This document shows positions 9,053-17,507 of a stretch of 56,649 bases of DNA, piece by piece (positions within the stretch are counted from its first letter, which is position 1; each line of letters begins with the position of its first letter). The stretch is from an uncultured Chryseobacterium sp. (GTDB taxonomy: Bacteria > Bacteroidota > Bacteroidia > Flavobacteriales > Weeksellaceae). The notes under the pieces are model-generated. The model was given only the letters and a program-made list of their open reading frames with translations, had not been told where the DNA came from and searched no databases. The position numbers were made by a program, and so were the translations under genes. The stretch is from NCBI GenBank assembly GCA_913775525.1, contig CAJYLH010000019.1:1-56649 (forward strand), given 5' to 3'.

Positions 9053-9095
9053 GGGTTTGTATTTTTTTATAAATGTAGGAAAAAATTACAAACAT

Positions 9096-9111
9096 TCGGA
9101 TTTGAGTCCGA
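9096..9111. promoter_or_regulatory. Dyad in the divergent region before the XRE-like gene
   Basis: TCGGA - 6 nt - TCCGA lies midway between the divergent starts at 9052 and 9146. It is a plausible operator of the small HTH protein, but this rests on position and symmetry only. Confidence 0.35.
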
Positions 9112-9145
9112 GATTTTTATAAGAATATGTAATTTATTTGTTTCC

Positions 9146-9367
9146 ATGACAGAAGCAAATAGAAAAATTGTTGAATTTATAAGGGATGAATGGGTTATCC
9201 CTATGAACAATAACAGCAAATTTGCAGTAGAACATAATATAGATGAAAAGACCGTTAGGAGAATAAAAGACGATGATGATTATCAGATTGCCCTTCTTAC
9301 AATAATGCGAATCTGCCATGCTAAAAATTTAACTCTTGCCAGCTTTTTTAAAATGGTTGGAATATAG
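9146..9367 (+). CDS. Small XRE-type HTH regulator, 73 residues
   Basis: The ATG at 9146 (MTEANRKIVEFIRDEW) gives a 73-residue protein. The longer open frame running upstream overlaps the minus-strand gene and has no coding look there. The centre FAVEHNIDEKTVRRIKDDDD followed by YQIALLTIMRICHAKNLTLASFFKMVGI matches the HTH pattern of small flavobacterial XRE regulators (helix-turn-helix, then a helix ending LxxFF). It sits at the left border of an AT-rich island and 570 bases before the nuclease-NTPase gene, so it may regulate itself, that gene, or the divergent gene at 8498. Confidence 0.7.
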   Translation: MTEANRKIVEFIRDEWVIPMNNNSKFAVEHNIDEKTVRRIKDDDDYQIALLTIMRICHAKNLTLASFFKMVGI

Positions 9368-9939
9368 ATACGTAAACAATGTAATTGATTAATCCTGACG
9401 AGAGTTGGGATTTTTTTATGCTGAAATCTACCAAGTAATTCCGTATAAATACTGATTGGAAATTTTAAGAAGGTTTTTATTTTTGGTTTTTACGGAAATC
9501 CGTAATAAAAGAAATAGTTCAGCCCCTATATTTGAATTTTAAATAACATTAAACGAAACACCTAATTTTATTATTATTCAAAGTTCTATGTTAAAAAGTA
9601 CTTCAAAATTGGTGATTAACCTACTCCATAAAATAGCTAGATAAGGTTATCTTATAGAAGACTTATAATGAAAATAGAACAAATGTGATGGAAAAGTTAA
9701 GTTTTGAAGATTAGGATTAATTCAAAAGAATATATAAAATGTTTAAGGTTTATCCAGAATAGTGATTTGTGAAATTAATACAATTATCACAATAATTTCA
9801 TTTAATCTTTATGCCTTTAATATTGTTATAAAATTAATTATAATTACAATATATTACTTAATTTATAATAAAATGCTTCATAATTTAGAGCATTACCAAT
9901 TTATTATATATGTAAAAATAACCATTAAGAAAGTAAAAA
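9368..9939. other. AT-rich intergenic region before the nuclease-NTPase gene
   Basis: A frame of 62 codons (9762-9950) has only low-complexity Ile/Asn/Lys composition and is rejected. A perfect dyad TTACGGA-AA-TCCGTAA lies at 9490-9505 and could be a protein-binding site. A weak hairpin-like stretch follows the XRE gene (9395-9415). The AT content is clearly higher than in the left neighbour. Confidence 0.5.
9490..9505. promoter_or_regulatory. 16-bp palindrome TTACGGA-AA-TCCGTAA
   Basis: Perfect 7-bp arms with a 2-nt centre, about 435 bases upstream of the nuclease-NTPase start. The stem is too short for a terminator and no T-run follows, so an operator is more likely. Its binding protein is unknown. 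Confidence 0.35.
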
Positions 9940-12579
9940 ATGAACTATGATATTGATGAAAAATTGTTAGGTTCCGAGAGTGATGTCGAACAAAAAGTTA
10001 TCTACCCATTATTAACAAATTCTTTTCCAATTGGTTTAGAGTTTACTCCAAATGAAATAAATACAAAATTATTCTTAAAAAAAATTAATATAGACAAAGG
10101 TGCAAAAGCGCATAATTATTATCCGGATTATGTAATTATATCCCAGGGGGTGCCATCGTTAATTATAGAAGCAAAGAAAGTTGGGCAAGATTTAAATGAA
10201 GCCTTTAGAGAAGCGAGATTATATGCTACTGAAATAAATTCAATGCATATTGAAGAAGTAAATCCTTGCAAATTTATTATTGCATGTGATGGAAAAAAAT
10301 TACTCGCTGGATATTGGAACTCTCAACCTTTATTTGAAATTGAAACTTCATCTTGGAATGAAGTTAATAATGATTTTAGCAGGTTTATAGAACTTTTTAA
10401 TCATTCAGCTATTAAAAGCCATTCAAAAGAAGTTAATGATATTCTACGTAAAAATACTGTCTTTACTAAGCCATTATTTCAGCTGGGGGGAAAATATTTA
10501 ATTGATCAAGAAATTAATAATTCATTTGGAGAAAATATTGCGATTCAATATAAACATATTTTTAATCCTGAAATGGAAGGAGAAAAAATTGATTTAGTTA
10601 AAAATGCCTATGTAGTTGTTGATAAACATGAATCACATATTAATCCAATTGATCGTTTAATAAGAAAAAAATTAAATCCATTTGCGACAGATGCAACTTT
10701 AGTGCAGAATACAGAAAGTCCAACTGAAATTATTGAGAAATTAAAAACTATTAATTCATTTAATAATCAAGTTCTTTTATTGATCGGCAGTGTCGGTTCT
10801 GGAAAATCTACATTCACTACATATTTAAGGGAGGTTGCATTAGATGAAAATTTATCACAATCGTTGGTATGGATTACTATTGACTTAAATAATGCACCAG
10901 TTAGTTCTGAAGAAATTTACAGATGGCTAAAAAAACATATTTTAGAAAACCTGAGATCGACTTTTAAAAAAATTGATTTTGATTCACTTGAAATCATTAA
11001 AGAAGTCTTTGAGGAAGATATAAATAAATTTGAAAAATTAGGAGGACTATTAGGGAAAGGTTCAGAAAAGTATAATGAAGAACTCTATAAAATTTTGCAA
11101 GATTGCATTGCTAATACTGAAAAATTCATAAATGGAATTATCGAAAATTTTATTTTGAAAAATAATAAAAATTTGATTATAGTTTTGGATAATTGCGATA
11201 AAAGAACATTACAAGAACAACTATTAATGTTTGAAGTAGCAAACTGGATTAAAGACAGTATTAATTGTATAGTCTTTCTTCCACTACGAGACACTACATA
11301 TGACCATTTTAAAAATGAGAAACCTTTAGATACTGTTGTTAAAGATCTAACCTTTAGAATAATTCCTGCATCGCTTGAGAAGATTCTATATTCAAGAATA
11401 AAATACGCAACAAGGCTCAATGAAAAGCTGCAAACTGGTCACTATTTTTTAGATAACGGAATGAAAGTATTTTATCCTAAAAGTGAAGAAATATATTATT
11501 TAAGAAGTATATTAAAGTCTCTCTTTCAAAATAACTTTTTTAAAAAGACAATGATTGCGCTTGCTGGAAGTGATATACGAATAGGAATAGAAATTTTCTT
11601 AGATTTCTGTAAAAGTGGTCATATTAGTGATTCTGAAATCTTTAAAATAAAACAAAGTGGAGGCAATCATGAATTACCAAACCATTTAATTAGCCGTATT
11701 TTTTTAAGAGGTAAAAAAGTTTATTACAAAGACGAGAATTCAAGATTGAGAAATCTGTTTAACTCTGATCCTGCAGACAGAATTCCTAATCCGTTTTGCA
11801 GAATTGTTATATTAAGATGGCTAAAAGATAAATACAGAGAGAAGGGTCCAACTGGCATATTAGGGTTTCATTCAGTTAATGATATGAATAAAGAATTAGC
11901 CAGAATTGGCTTTGACAAAAAAAATATTTTTTATGAATTAAAATTCTTAATACGACAAAAACTCATTATTAGTGAAACACAAGATGTTAATAATATTGAT
12001 AATGATGATCTAATTTCGATAACAACATCAGGGAGAATCCATTTGGAAATGATTTATAATGTAGATTACATAAGTTCATGTAGTGAAGATTCCTGGTTTA
12101 ATAATAATGATATTAGCTTAAAAATTAGAAGTAATATGTTGAGTAGAAATCAATATGCACATTTATCAAGACTTAATACCTTGGAAAATGCTGAAGAATT
12201 TTCAATCTATCTTAGCAATTACTTTGACCAGTATTTTAAAAAATATTCTGATATTTTCAACACTAGATATTCAAAACCTATTGATTACCAAAGAATAGCC
12301 GACTTAATTGATAATTCAAAATTTAAAGAGCAAACTAATGGTAATCTTTTATTAGAAAATGGATCAATAAAAATTGGAACTATTAACAATATTGAGACTT
12401 ATGGATTATTTATTAATTTGCCTGACTCAAAATATGTAGGTTTTATTGAAAGTTATAAATTAAAAGGTTATAATAAACTCAATTTCGACATCGGAGAAAA
12501 AATTTCTGTTCAAATTATTAAATTTAATACTTCTCACAATAAATATGAATTAGAATTATATGATGAATCTAAAACATGA
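9940..12579 (+). CDS. PD-(D/E)xK nuclease-like / P-loop NTPase / S1-domain fusion, candidate defence protein
   Basis: This 879-residue, very AT-rich gene encodes three parts. Residues 1-165 resemble the HsdR N-terminal restriction-nuclease fold: YPDYVI (61-66, D63), then LIIEAKK (74-80, E77 and K79), the PD-(D/E)xK active-site spacing. Residues 275-620 are a STAND/KAP-like P-loop NTPase with Walker A GSVGSGKST (283-291) and Walker B LIIVLD (412-417, D417). A winged-helix-like region follows (NPFCRIVILRWLKDKY onward). Residues 808-873 read as an S1 RNA-binding domain (KIGTINNIETYGLFINL). No TPR sensor repeats are seen, unlike Avs proteins. A defence role is inferred from the nuclease-NTPase pairing and island setting; the S1 domain suggests RNA or ribosome sensing. 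Confidence 0.75.
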   Translation: MNYDIDEKLLGSESDVEQKVIYPLLTNSFPIGLEFTPNEINTKLFLKKINIDKGAKAHNYYPDYVIISQGVPSLIIEAKKVGQDLNEAFREARLYATEINSMHIEEVNPCKFIIACDGKKLLAGYWNSQPLFEIETSSWNEVNNDFSRFIELFNHSAIKSHSKEVNDILRKNTVFTKPLFQLGGKYLIDQEINNSFGENIAIQYKHIFNPEMEGEKIDLVKNAYVVVDKHESHINPIDRLIRKKLNPFATDATLVQNTESPTEIIEKLKTINSFNNQVLLLIGSVGSGKSTFTTYLREVALDENLSQSLVWITIDLNNAPVSSEEIYRWLKKHILENLRSTFKKIDFDSLEIIKEVFEEDINKFEKLGGLLGKGSEKYNEELYKILQDCIANTEKFINGIIENFILKNNKNLIIVLDNCDKRTLQEQLLMFEVANWIKDSINCIVFLPLRDTTYDHFKNEKPLDTVVKDLTFRIIPASLEKILYSRIKYATRLNEKLQTGHYFLDNGMKVFYPKSEEIYYLRSILKSLFQNNFFKKTMIALAGSDIRIGIEIFLDFCKSGHISDSEIFKIKQSGGNHELPNHLISRIFLRGKKVYYKDENSRLRNLFNSDPADRIPNPFCRIVILRWLKDKYREKGPTGILGFHSVNDMNKELARIGFDKKNIFYELKFLIRQKLIISETQDVNNIDNDDLISITTSGRIHLEMIYNVDYISSCSEDSWFNNNDISLKIRSNMLSRNQYAHLSRLNTLENAEEFSIYLSNYFDQYFKKYSDIFNTRYSKPIDYQRIADLIDNSKFKEQTNGNLLLENGSIKIGTINNIETYGLFINLPDSKYVGFIESYKLKGYNKLNFDIGEKISVQIIKFNTSHNKYELELYDESKT

Positions 12580-12663
12580 AATTTACTTAATGAGTTATAA
12601 AATGATAAATTTTAAAATTTGTTACTTGAAAAATATATTAACGAATTTAATATATCTAAGGAA

Positions 12664-12687
12664 AACCGCTTTAATATTAAAGCGGTT
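12664..12687 (+). terminator. Terminator after the nuclease-NTPase gene
   Basis: A perfect 24-nt palindrome (AACCGCTTTAAT / ATTAAAGCGGTT) lies 84 bases past the stop, followed by an AT-rich but T-poor stretch (ATATTATTAAATT). A hairpin terminator is likely; the weak T-tract lowers certainty. Confidence 0.6.
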
Positions 12688-13195
12688 ATATTATTAAATT
12701 AATTCTAAATATAGTTATATTTTGTTTTTGATTTCAGCTCTCAATTTACAGAGATATTATCAAATATCTTTTTGTCCAAGTAGTAAGCTATAATAGATAT
12801 AAGAAATCAATCTCTATAGAGTTAAAACTGAATTCTAAAATTTATTCTATATTATTTAGAGTAAAGAATTTCCTAATATTTCTCATCTTTTTTTTTTTGT
12901 TAATACTTATCTTTTTTTAAATTCTACAACTAATGACAAAAATTACCTAGGATGCTATCATTTAATTGTATAAGCGAAATTATAGCTATATAGCGACAAA
13001 ACTTGTCGTATTATTTTTAATTTTACCTTTCTATTCACACTTTAATCCATTTTTATTAAAAATACATAATCCAATCTATATTTTTCCATGTCAACTCAAA
13101 ACACATCAATTAATTCAGAACTCATAAGCATAAAAATGAATTTTCAAAACAAATATTAGCTCAGGGTAAATAATTTTACACAGCAGAATTAAGAA
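12688..13195. other. AT-rich intergenic region, right part of the island
   Basis: No open frame of coding character. The stretch is extremely AT-rich with several T-runs (for example 12888-12900). The AT-rich composition ends near 13190, where higher-GC sequence resumes. Confidence 0.5.
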
Positions 13196-13354
13196 CTACT
13201 TATTCTTCTTAATTAAATCACGAGTAAGATAGATGTAATTAAACATACAAAATATTGCAATTGCCCCGAAAATATGCCATAAATTCGTCCCGAAACCAAA
13301 CCCTCACCATTTGCCGCCGATGACCCATTCTAATCCAAAGAAAAGATATTGCGC
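13196..13354 (-). pseudogene. C-terminal remnant of a small membrane protein
   Basis: The minus-strand frame reads AQYLFFGLEWVIGGKW, a TGA where a Trp codon would fit, then GFGFGTNLWHIFGAIAIF and CMFNYIYLTRDLIKKNK before a TAG stop. Two hydrophobic helices and a basic tail look like the end of a real membrane protein. It has an internal stop and no start, and its left end overlaps the final codons of the next gene. It may have been cut when the AT-rich island arrived. The family is not identified. Confidence 0.45.
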
Positions 13355-14160
13355 TTCATCCTGATGTTGAACTTTTCATTAAACACTGCTGGATTAAAAT
13401 GAATGCTTTCGTACTCACGTTGAACGGTTTTTTTAGCTTCTGCCAGGCTTTGCCTGTTTTCCCAGATGGCTATGGTCATTATGGTGAACCTGTCTGATTG
13501 GTCAGTATTGATGATCACTTCATCTTTTACAAAACCTTTTAATTTCTGGATCAGTTTTCTGTTGTAGTCTAATTTACTTTTAAATTCTTCGTAGGATTTT
13601 GCAGGGACTTCAAATTCGTCAACAAAATAAACCCAATCTTTTTTTGCTGTATATTTAGAGATAAAGTCGGTGGGGATTATGCCTAATTGTGTAAAAAAAG
13701 AGAGCTTGTCGGGTATGGCTTTGCTATTGATAATTTTACTATTTTCAAATTCATAGATGCTGACTCCCTGTACGGTTACTTTTTTATGGGTAGCCGGTAT
13801 CTTCTGATATTCGCCCAGATGGCTTCCTTCCCAATCGTATATGGTAACCACATTATTACCGTCTTCAAAGATCTCTTTAATGGTAAACCGGATGTCCGGA
13901 AAGGCAGATAACAAGGGTTGGTTCATGTTCTTAAAGGTCTCCAGATAGCTGAGATCAATATATTGTTCAAGAGCTCCGGTGTGTTTCTGGTTTAAATAGG
14001 TTTGATACATTCCTGTAACCACCTCTTTGTTGGAAATAGTAGCCATAGCGTTATGGGTTGGGGTTTTGATCTGGGAATACAACGTTTTTGCAGCTGTGAT
14101 GCATAGCAGGAGGATCAGGAAATTGATGTGCTTATGTATCATGATGTGCTTTTGTTTCAT
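13330..14160 (-). CDS. Secreted SnoaL-like / antibiotic-monooxygenase-like fusion protein
   Basis: This 276-residue protein has an N-terminal signal segment (about 11-30, LILLLCITAAKTLYSQ). An NTF2/SnoaL-like domain follows (about 40-160: VVTGMYQTYLNQ, then LLSAFPDIRFTIKEIFEDGN and TIYDWEGSHLGEY), as in predicted ester cyclases. The C-terminal third (about 175-270) resembles an ABM dimeric alpha-beta barrel (DWVYFVDEFEVPAKSYEEF, then FTIMTIAIWENRQSLAEAK). The enzymatic role is unknown. It lies 86 bases downstream of an AraC-type regulator on the same strand, so it may be its target. The last residues overlap a gene remnant, so the C-terminus could be altered. Confidence 0.6.
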   Translation of the reverse strand: MKQKHIMIHKHINFLILLLCITAAKTLYSQIKTPTHNAMATISNKEVVTGMYQTYLNQKHTGALEQYIDLSYLETFKNMNQPLLSAFPDIRFTIKEIFEDGNNVVTIYDWEGSHLGEYQKIPATHKKVTVQGVSIYEFENSKIINSKAIPDKLSFFTQLGIIPTDFISKYTAKKDWVYFVDEFEVPAKSYEEFKSKLDYNRKLIQKLKGFVKDEVIINTDQSDRFTIMTIAIWENRQSLAEAKKTVQREYESIHFNPAVFNEKFNIRMKRNIFSLD

Positions 14161-14246
14161 ACATCCTTTTTAAGGGGAGATCAGCGAATCGTATTTTGAT
14201 GCAAATTGACCATTTCAGATAAAAAAAGCGTGGACGTAACGTTCCA

Positions 14247-15134
14247 TTACCCGGACACATCGTGCATGAGTTTTGAACGGTATTGTTGGGGAGAAATGCC
14301 TATTATTTTTTTAAACAACCTGCCGAAATAAGAAGGATCGTTAAAGTTGAGTTGGTACGCTATGTCTGATACAGACAGGGAAAAATCCTGCAAATACTTT
14401 TGGGATTGGGTAATGATGAACTCCTGCATGCACTGTCTGGCAGATTTGTTCCAGACGTTCTGAATGCAGCGGTTCAAATAATTGGATGAAATATTGAGCA
14501 TACGGGCATAATCGCTGATGCTGTACTGCTCCAGATGGTTTTTATACAACAATTCCCTGAAAGAAATGGCAATATCAAACTGCCTTGATAATCCTTTTTT
14601 TGATTCCGAAGATGTAAGCAGCTTTATGAGCAGCGCCTGAAAAAGACAGGTGATGATCTGTTCATCCGGCATCGGTGTTTTCAGTTCCTGAACGAGCAGG
14701 CGGCCCATATGTTCGATAAAGCTACTGTCATCATGGCTGAGCCGGATGATGGGCGCTGCGGTAAACAGTTTGATACAATAAGGGTACGCTTTGGTCTGCT
14801 GTACAATCTGATCGTTAAAGGTGATATAATATCCTCGTACATCCGGAGACTGACGCAATAATGACGTGACTTCCCCCTGCAGGACCAGCAAAGCCTGATG
14901 GGCAGATACTTTCTTGATTTCATTTCCCACCTGCTGTTCAAAGTTCCCGTTGGTAGCAAACACAATGAAATTGAAATCAGCTTTCAGCAGCGGTGTGGGC
15001 GTAACCAGATTTTTTACCGATAGATCATCCATATCATAGATCTGGACAGGCGTTTGCAGGTACCGGAACTCATCGGGGAAATTCCGGATATAGGCTTTTG
15101 TGAATTCTTTAAATGTGATGCTGGTATTTTCCAC
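14247..15134 (-). CDS. AraC family transcriptional regulator
   Basis: This 295-residue protein ends in a two-HTH AraC/XylS DNA-binding domain (about 190-290). The first HTH is SISDYARMLNISSNYLNRCI. The second is SVSDIAYQLNFNDPSYFGRL, followed by FKKIIGISPQQYR, which matches the AraC signature. The N-terminal ~160 residues are a cupin-like sensing domain. The start MENTSITFKEFTKAY is supported by family length (about 290). It reads toward the SnoaL/monooxygenase-like gene, its probable target. The ligand is not evident. Confidence 0.9.
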   Translation of the reverse strand: MENTSITFKEFTKAYIRNFPDEFRYLQTPVQIYDMDDLSVKNLVTPTPLLKADFNFIVFATNGNFEQQVGNEIKKVSAHQALLVLQGEVTSLLRQSPDVRGYYITFNDQIVQQTKAYPYCIKLFTAAPIIRLSHDDSSFIEHMGRLLVQELKTPMPDEQIITCLFQALLIKLLTSSESKKGLSRQFDIAISFRELLYKNHLEQYSISDYARMLNISSNYLNRCIQNVWNKSARQCMQEFIITQSQKYLQDFSLSVSDIAYQLNFNDPSYFGRLFKKIIGISPQQYRSKLMHDVSG

Positions 15135-15260
15135 GCTATTGTTTACCTGTAATTAAACCCTGTTCCTGATGAGTTTCAATACTAAAATCCCGCAGTGAAC
15201 TCCCGGTTTTCTTCCGTAGGTAACGGGTTCATCGGCATAGCCCTTTGCTAGTTGCTTACG

Positions 15261-15320
15261 GGCATTCTGCACAAAGTTCAACACGCTTACTCCTGTTGAA
15301 CTTTGGGCAATGCCTGACAG
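15261..15320. repeat. Long imperfect hairpin in the AraC/SUKH intergenic region
   Basis: GGCATT..., ending AAAGTTCAAC (15273-15282), pairs with GTTGAACTTT (15295-15304), ending ...AATGCC. The inner 10 bp are perfect and the outer GGCATT/AATGCC pair adds six more, around a loop of about 12 nt. No T-run follows. Neither flanking gene needs a terminator with this orientation, so it looks like a structured repeat. Confidence 0.6.
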
Positions 15321-15367
15321 AAGCACATCAGCACTCAGGCAAACTTTTGCTGGCGGGTTGCAAGTGT

Positions 15368-15937
15368 TTAGTAGTCGTAATATTTATTTAACCAGTTCCG
15401 GAATTCTTCATCATAGGTCTCCTGAGCGTTTTTGACAATCTCATCCGGATTTTCTGTGGTTTCGATACCATATTTTTCTAAAACCCATTTTTTGTATTCC
15501 TCCGTTTTCTCAGTGGGCTCATACTCATCTTCATCCTTATAATAATAGATGTCGTCCCAGCCGATAGCGGGTTCCACATCAAAGGTTAAAATCTGCAACA
15601 GTTCCCGGATGTTTTTGGCGATGATATGAATCCCGCCTTCGCTTCCAAAGGCCAGAACCGGGGCCTCGCTTAAATTTTTATGGTTGTTCCGTACCCAGAA
15701 CGCATACGTTGAGCCGCTGCCGTCTGCCATGGCAAATTCTATGATGGAACCTGTAAATTCTTCATCATCCGAATATCCGCTTATCCCGCTTTTATCCGAA
15801 TAATCCCGGCCGATATAAAACTGGTCTGCAAAATTTTCATCATCGGCAATGGAGTTCTGGAACTTCACCAGTTCCGTTAATTCTTCCGGGATCTCAAAAT
15901 TTTTGAAGTTCGCTTCAAATGCACTTATATTAACCAT
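15368..15937 (-). CDS. SMI1/KNR4 (SUKH)-like protein, possible orphan immunity protein
   Basis: This 189-residue acidic protein resembles the SUKH superfamily. It has IPEELTELVKFQN at 17-29 (the IPxxxxxLlxxxNG-type start), FAMADGSGSTYAFWV in the middle, and a hydrophobic strand PVLAFGSEGGIHIIAKNIRE. The Asp/Glu/Tyr-rich C-terminus ends WLNKYYDY. SUKH proteins are widespread immunity proteins against secreted or contact-dependent nuclease and deaminase toxins. No toxin gene lies next to it here, so it is an orphan if the call is right. Confidence 0.55.
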   Translation of the reverse strand: MVNISAFEANFKNFEIPEELTELVKFQNSIADDENFADQFYIGRDYSDKSGISGYSDDEEFTGSIIEFAMADGSGSTYAFWVRNNHKNLSEAPVLAFGSEGGIHIIAKNIRELLQILTFDVEPAIGWDDIYYYKDEDEYEPTEKTEEYKKWVLEKYGIETTENPDEIVKNAQETYDEEFRNWLNKYYDY

Positions 15938-16199
15938 TTTCTGACTGTTTTTAATTGATCTGATTTATACTGTTCCGGCTTTCCTGCCGGCTTATAGCTT
16001 TATATTCGGCATCAACTCCGAACTGAATCCCCTCCTATCCTGAAAGCAAATCAATATCAATCCCCAAAACCGTATTCTTTGGCCAGCTGTCTGATCGGGA
16101 TGGATTTATGTTCAGGCATCAGTGATGCCTGGGTTTAAATACCTGGTCTAAAATAGGAAAAAAATGCACAGGTTCAGCCACAAATTATGGAGTGCGTTC
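15938..16199. other. Intergenic region with a short truncated frame
   Basis: On the minus strand a 20-codon frame begins MPEHKSIPIRQLAKEYGFGD and then stops. It may be the start of a decayed gene, but it is too short to assign. A small hairpin CCGGC-6 nt-GCCGG is present near 15975-15991. Nothing else stands out. Confidence 0.35.
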
Positions 16200-16577
16200 T
16201 TACTCTGAGGCATACTCCCCCATTCTTTTCAAAATCACTTTCCTGAGTCTGTCTTCATGCTGATCGCCCCAATTTCCCAATGCAGCAATCACGGGAACTA
16301 AGGTTTTGCCGAAATCGGTGAGGAAATATTCCACTTTCGGCGGAACCTGGGCATAGATGGTCTTTGTCACAAGCTCGTGCTCTTCGAGTTCTTTCAGCTG
16401 GATGTTTAAAACACGCCTGGAAGCATCCGGAATCTTACGCTGCAATTCACTTGGACGCAGGTGCCCCTGATGGATAAAGCATAAGAGGCGGATTTTCCAT
16501 TTCCCGTAAAGGACCTCTCCGATCAGGTCGAGGCCACAGTTTAAATTCAAAGGTATTTTTCTTTCTTGCATATACAA
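16200..16577 (-). CDS. HxlR family transcriptional regulator
   Basis: This 125-residue protein has the HxlR winged-helix pattern: a Cys near the start (NLNCGLDLIGEVLYGKWKI, C14), the DNA-contacting LRPSELQRKIPDASRRVLNI, then LKELEEHELV and the wing YFLTDFGKTLVPV. HxlR proteins often sense redox or electrophiles through the N-terminal Cys. It is divergent from an SDR gene. A 20-bp palindrome at 16606-16625 in the shared region is its probable operator. Two starts are possible, M1 at 16577 or M3 at 16571. A TAGATTTG -7 box at 16575-16582 overlaps the first, so the second (a nearly leaderless transcript) is possible. Confidence 0.9.
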   Translation of the reverse strand: MYMQERKIPLNLNCGLDLIGEVLYGKWKIRLLCFIHQGHLRPSELQRKIPDASRRVLNIQLKELEEHELVTKTIYAQVPPKVEYFLTDFGKTLVPVIAALGNWGDQHEDRLRKVILKRMGEYASE

Positions 16578-16605
16578 ATCTAACCCAATGGACCCGTTTG
16601 GACAA
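16575..16605 (-). promoter_or_regulatory. Putative promoter of the HxlR gene
   Basis: On the minus strand a TTG (16603-16605) is followed after 20 nt by TAGATTTG (16575-16582), fitting the Bacteroidetes -33/-7 consensus. Transcription would start almost at the second ATG of the gene. Confidence 0.45.
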
Positions 16606-16625
16606 TAGGGAAAAAATTTTCCCTA
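16606..16625. promoter_or_regulatory. Probable HxlR operator
   Basis: Perfect palindrome TAGGGAAAA (AA) TTTTCCCTA between the divergent HxlR and SDR genes, abutting the -33 region of the HxlR promoter. Size and position suit a dimeric winged-helix repressor. Confidence 0.6.
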
Positions 16626-16692
16626 TGCGATTCGGTTTTCCGTTATTGCCCGGAACAGGGATACTTCGGAAATTTGTATCAAAGAATTAACA

Positions 16693-17490
16693 ATGGAGAA
16701 TCAATTCAACTACAACAATGAACTGCAGGGTGCAATTGCCCTGGTTACCGGAGGAACCAAAGGAGCCGGAAAAGCCATTGCAGAAAGGCTGCTTCAGGCC
16801 GGAGCAACGGTGATCATCAGCGCAAGGAACGCCCCCGAACAGGAAAACAGCAGCCTGCATTATATTCCGGCTGACCTAAGCCATGCCGCAGGAACACAAA
16901 AACTGATTGACGAAGTGCTGTCAACCTACGGCAGGCTGGATATCCTTGTGAACAACCTCGGTTCTTCATCCACACCGGCCGGCGGTTTTACCGTATTGAC
17001 GGATGAAGACTGGGAATCTACCCTAAAGGCCAATTTGCTTGCGCCGGTCCGGCTCGACAGGGGATTTTTGCCGCAAATGATCGCGCGGAAAAGCGGTGTC
17101 ATCATTCACATCGCATCCATCCAGGGCAAATTGCCGCTGTATGATTCCACTTTGCCTTATGCCGCCGCAAAAGCAGCATTAAGAAACTACAGTAAAAGCT
17201 TATCCAACGAAGTCACGCCCAAAGGCGTCCGCGTACTGACAGTTTCCCCGGGATGGATCAATACGACCGCATCGGAAGCCTGGCTGGGCGAAATGGCAAG
17301 AAACGCGAACAGTACCGTAGAAGAAGCGCAACAAAGTGTCATGGATGCATTGGGTGGAATCCCTTTCGGAAGGCCGGCTGAACCGGAGGAAGTAGCCGAA
17401 CTGGTTGGGTTCCTGATTTCCCCGAGAGCCCGTTATTTAACCGGAACCGAATTTATCATCGACGGCGGTACAGTACCCACCGTTTCATAA
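16693..17490 (+). CDS. SDR family oxidoreductase
   Basis: This 265-residue short-chain dehydrogenase has the NAD(P)-binding motif TGGTKGAG (19-26), an NNLG variant of NNAG (about 95-98), and catalytic S142, Y156 and K160 (YAAAK). It ends with a typical classical-SDR tail (FLISPRARYLTGTEFIIDGG). It probably reduces a small carbonyl compound; the substrate is unknown. It is divergent from the HxlR regulator, which likely represses it, and an NTF2-like gene follows 17 bases downstream, probably as an operon. Confidence 0.9.
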   Translation: MENQFNYNNELQGAIALVTGGTKGAGKAIAERLLQAGATVIISARNAPEQENSSLHYIPADLSHAAGTQKLIDEVLSTYGRLDILVNNLGSSSTPAGGFTVLTDEDWESTLKANLLAPVRLDRGFLPQMIARKSGVIIHIASIQGKLPLYDSTLPYAAAKAALRNYSKSLSNEVTPKGVRVLTVSPGWINTTASEAWLGEMARNANSTVEEAQQSVMDALGGIPFGRPAEPEEVAELVGFLISPRARYLTGTEFIIDGGTVPTVS

Positions 17491-17507
17491 CCCTACAATA
17501 CAATATC

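Noticed and set aside
8516-9145. Long N-terminal extension of the small XRE gene
   Set aside because: It is antisense to the 184-residue minus-strand gene and lacks coding character. The HTH protein starts cleanly at 9146.
9762-9950. 62-codon plus-strand frame before the nuclease-NTPase gene
   Set aside because: Composition is Ile/Asn/Lys/Tyr low complexity from AT-rich DNA, it overlaps the real start, and no motif is present.
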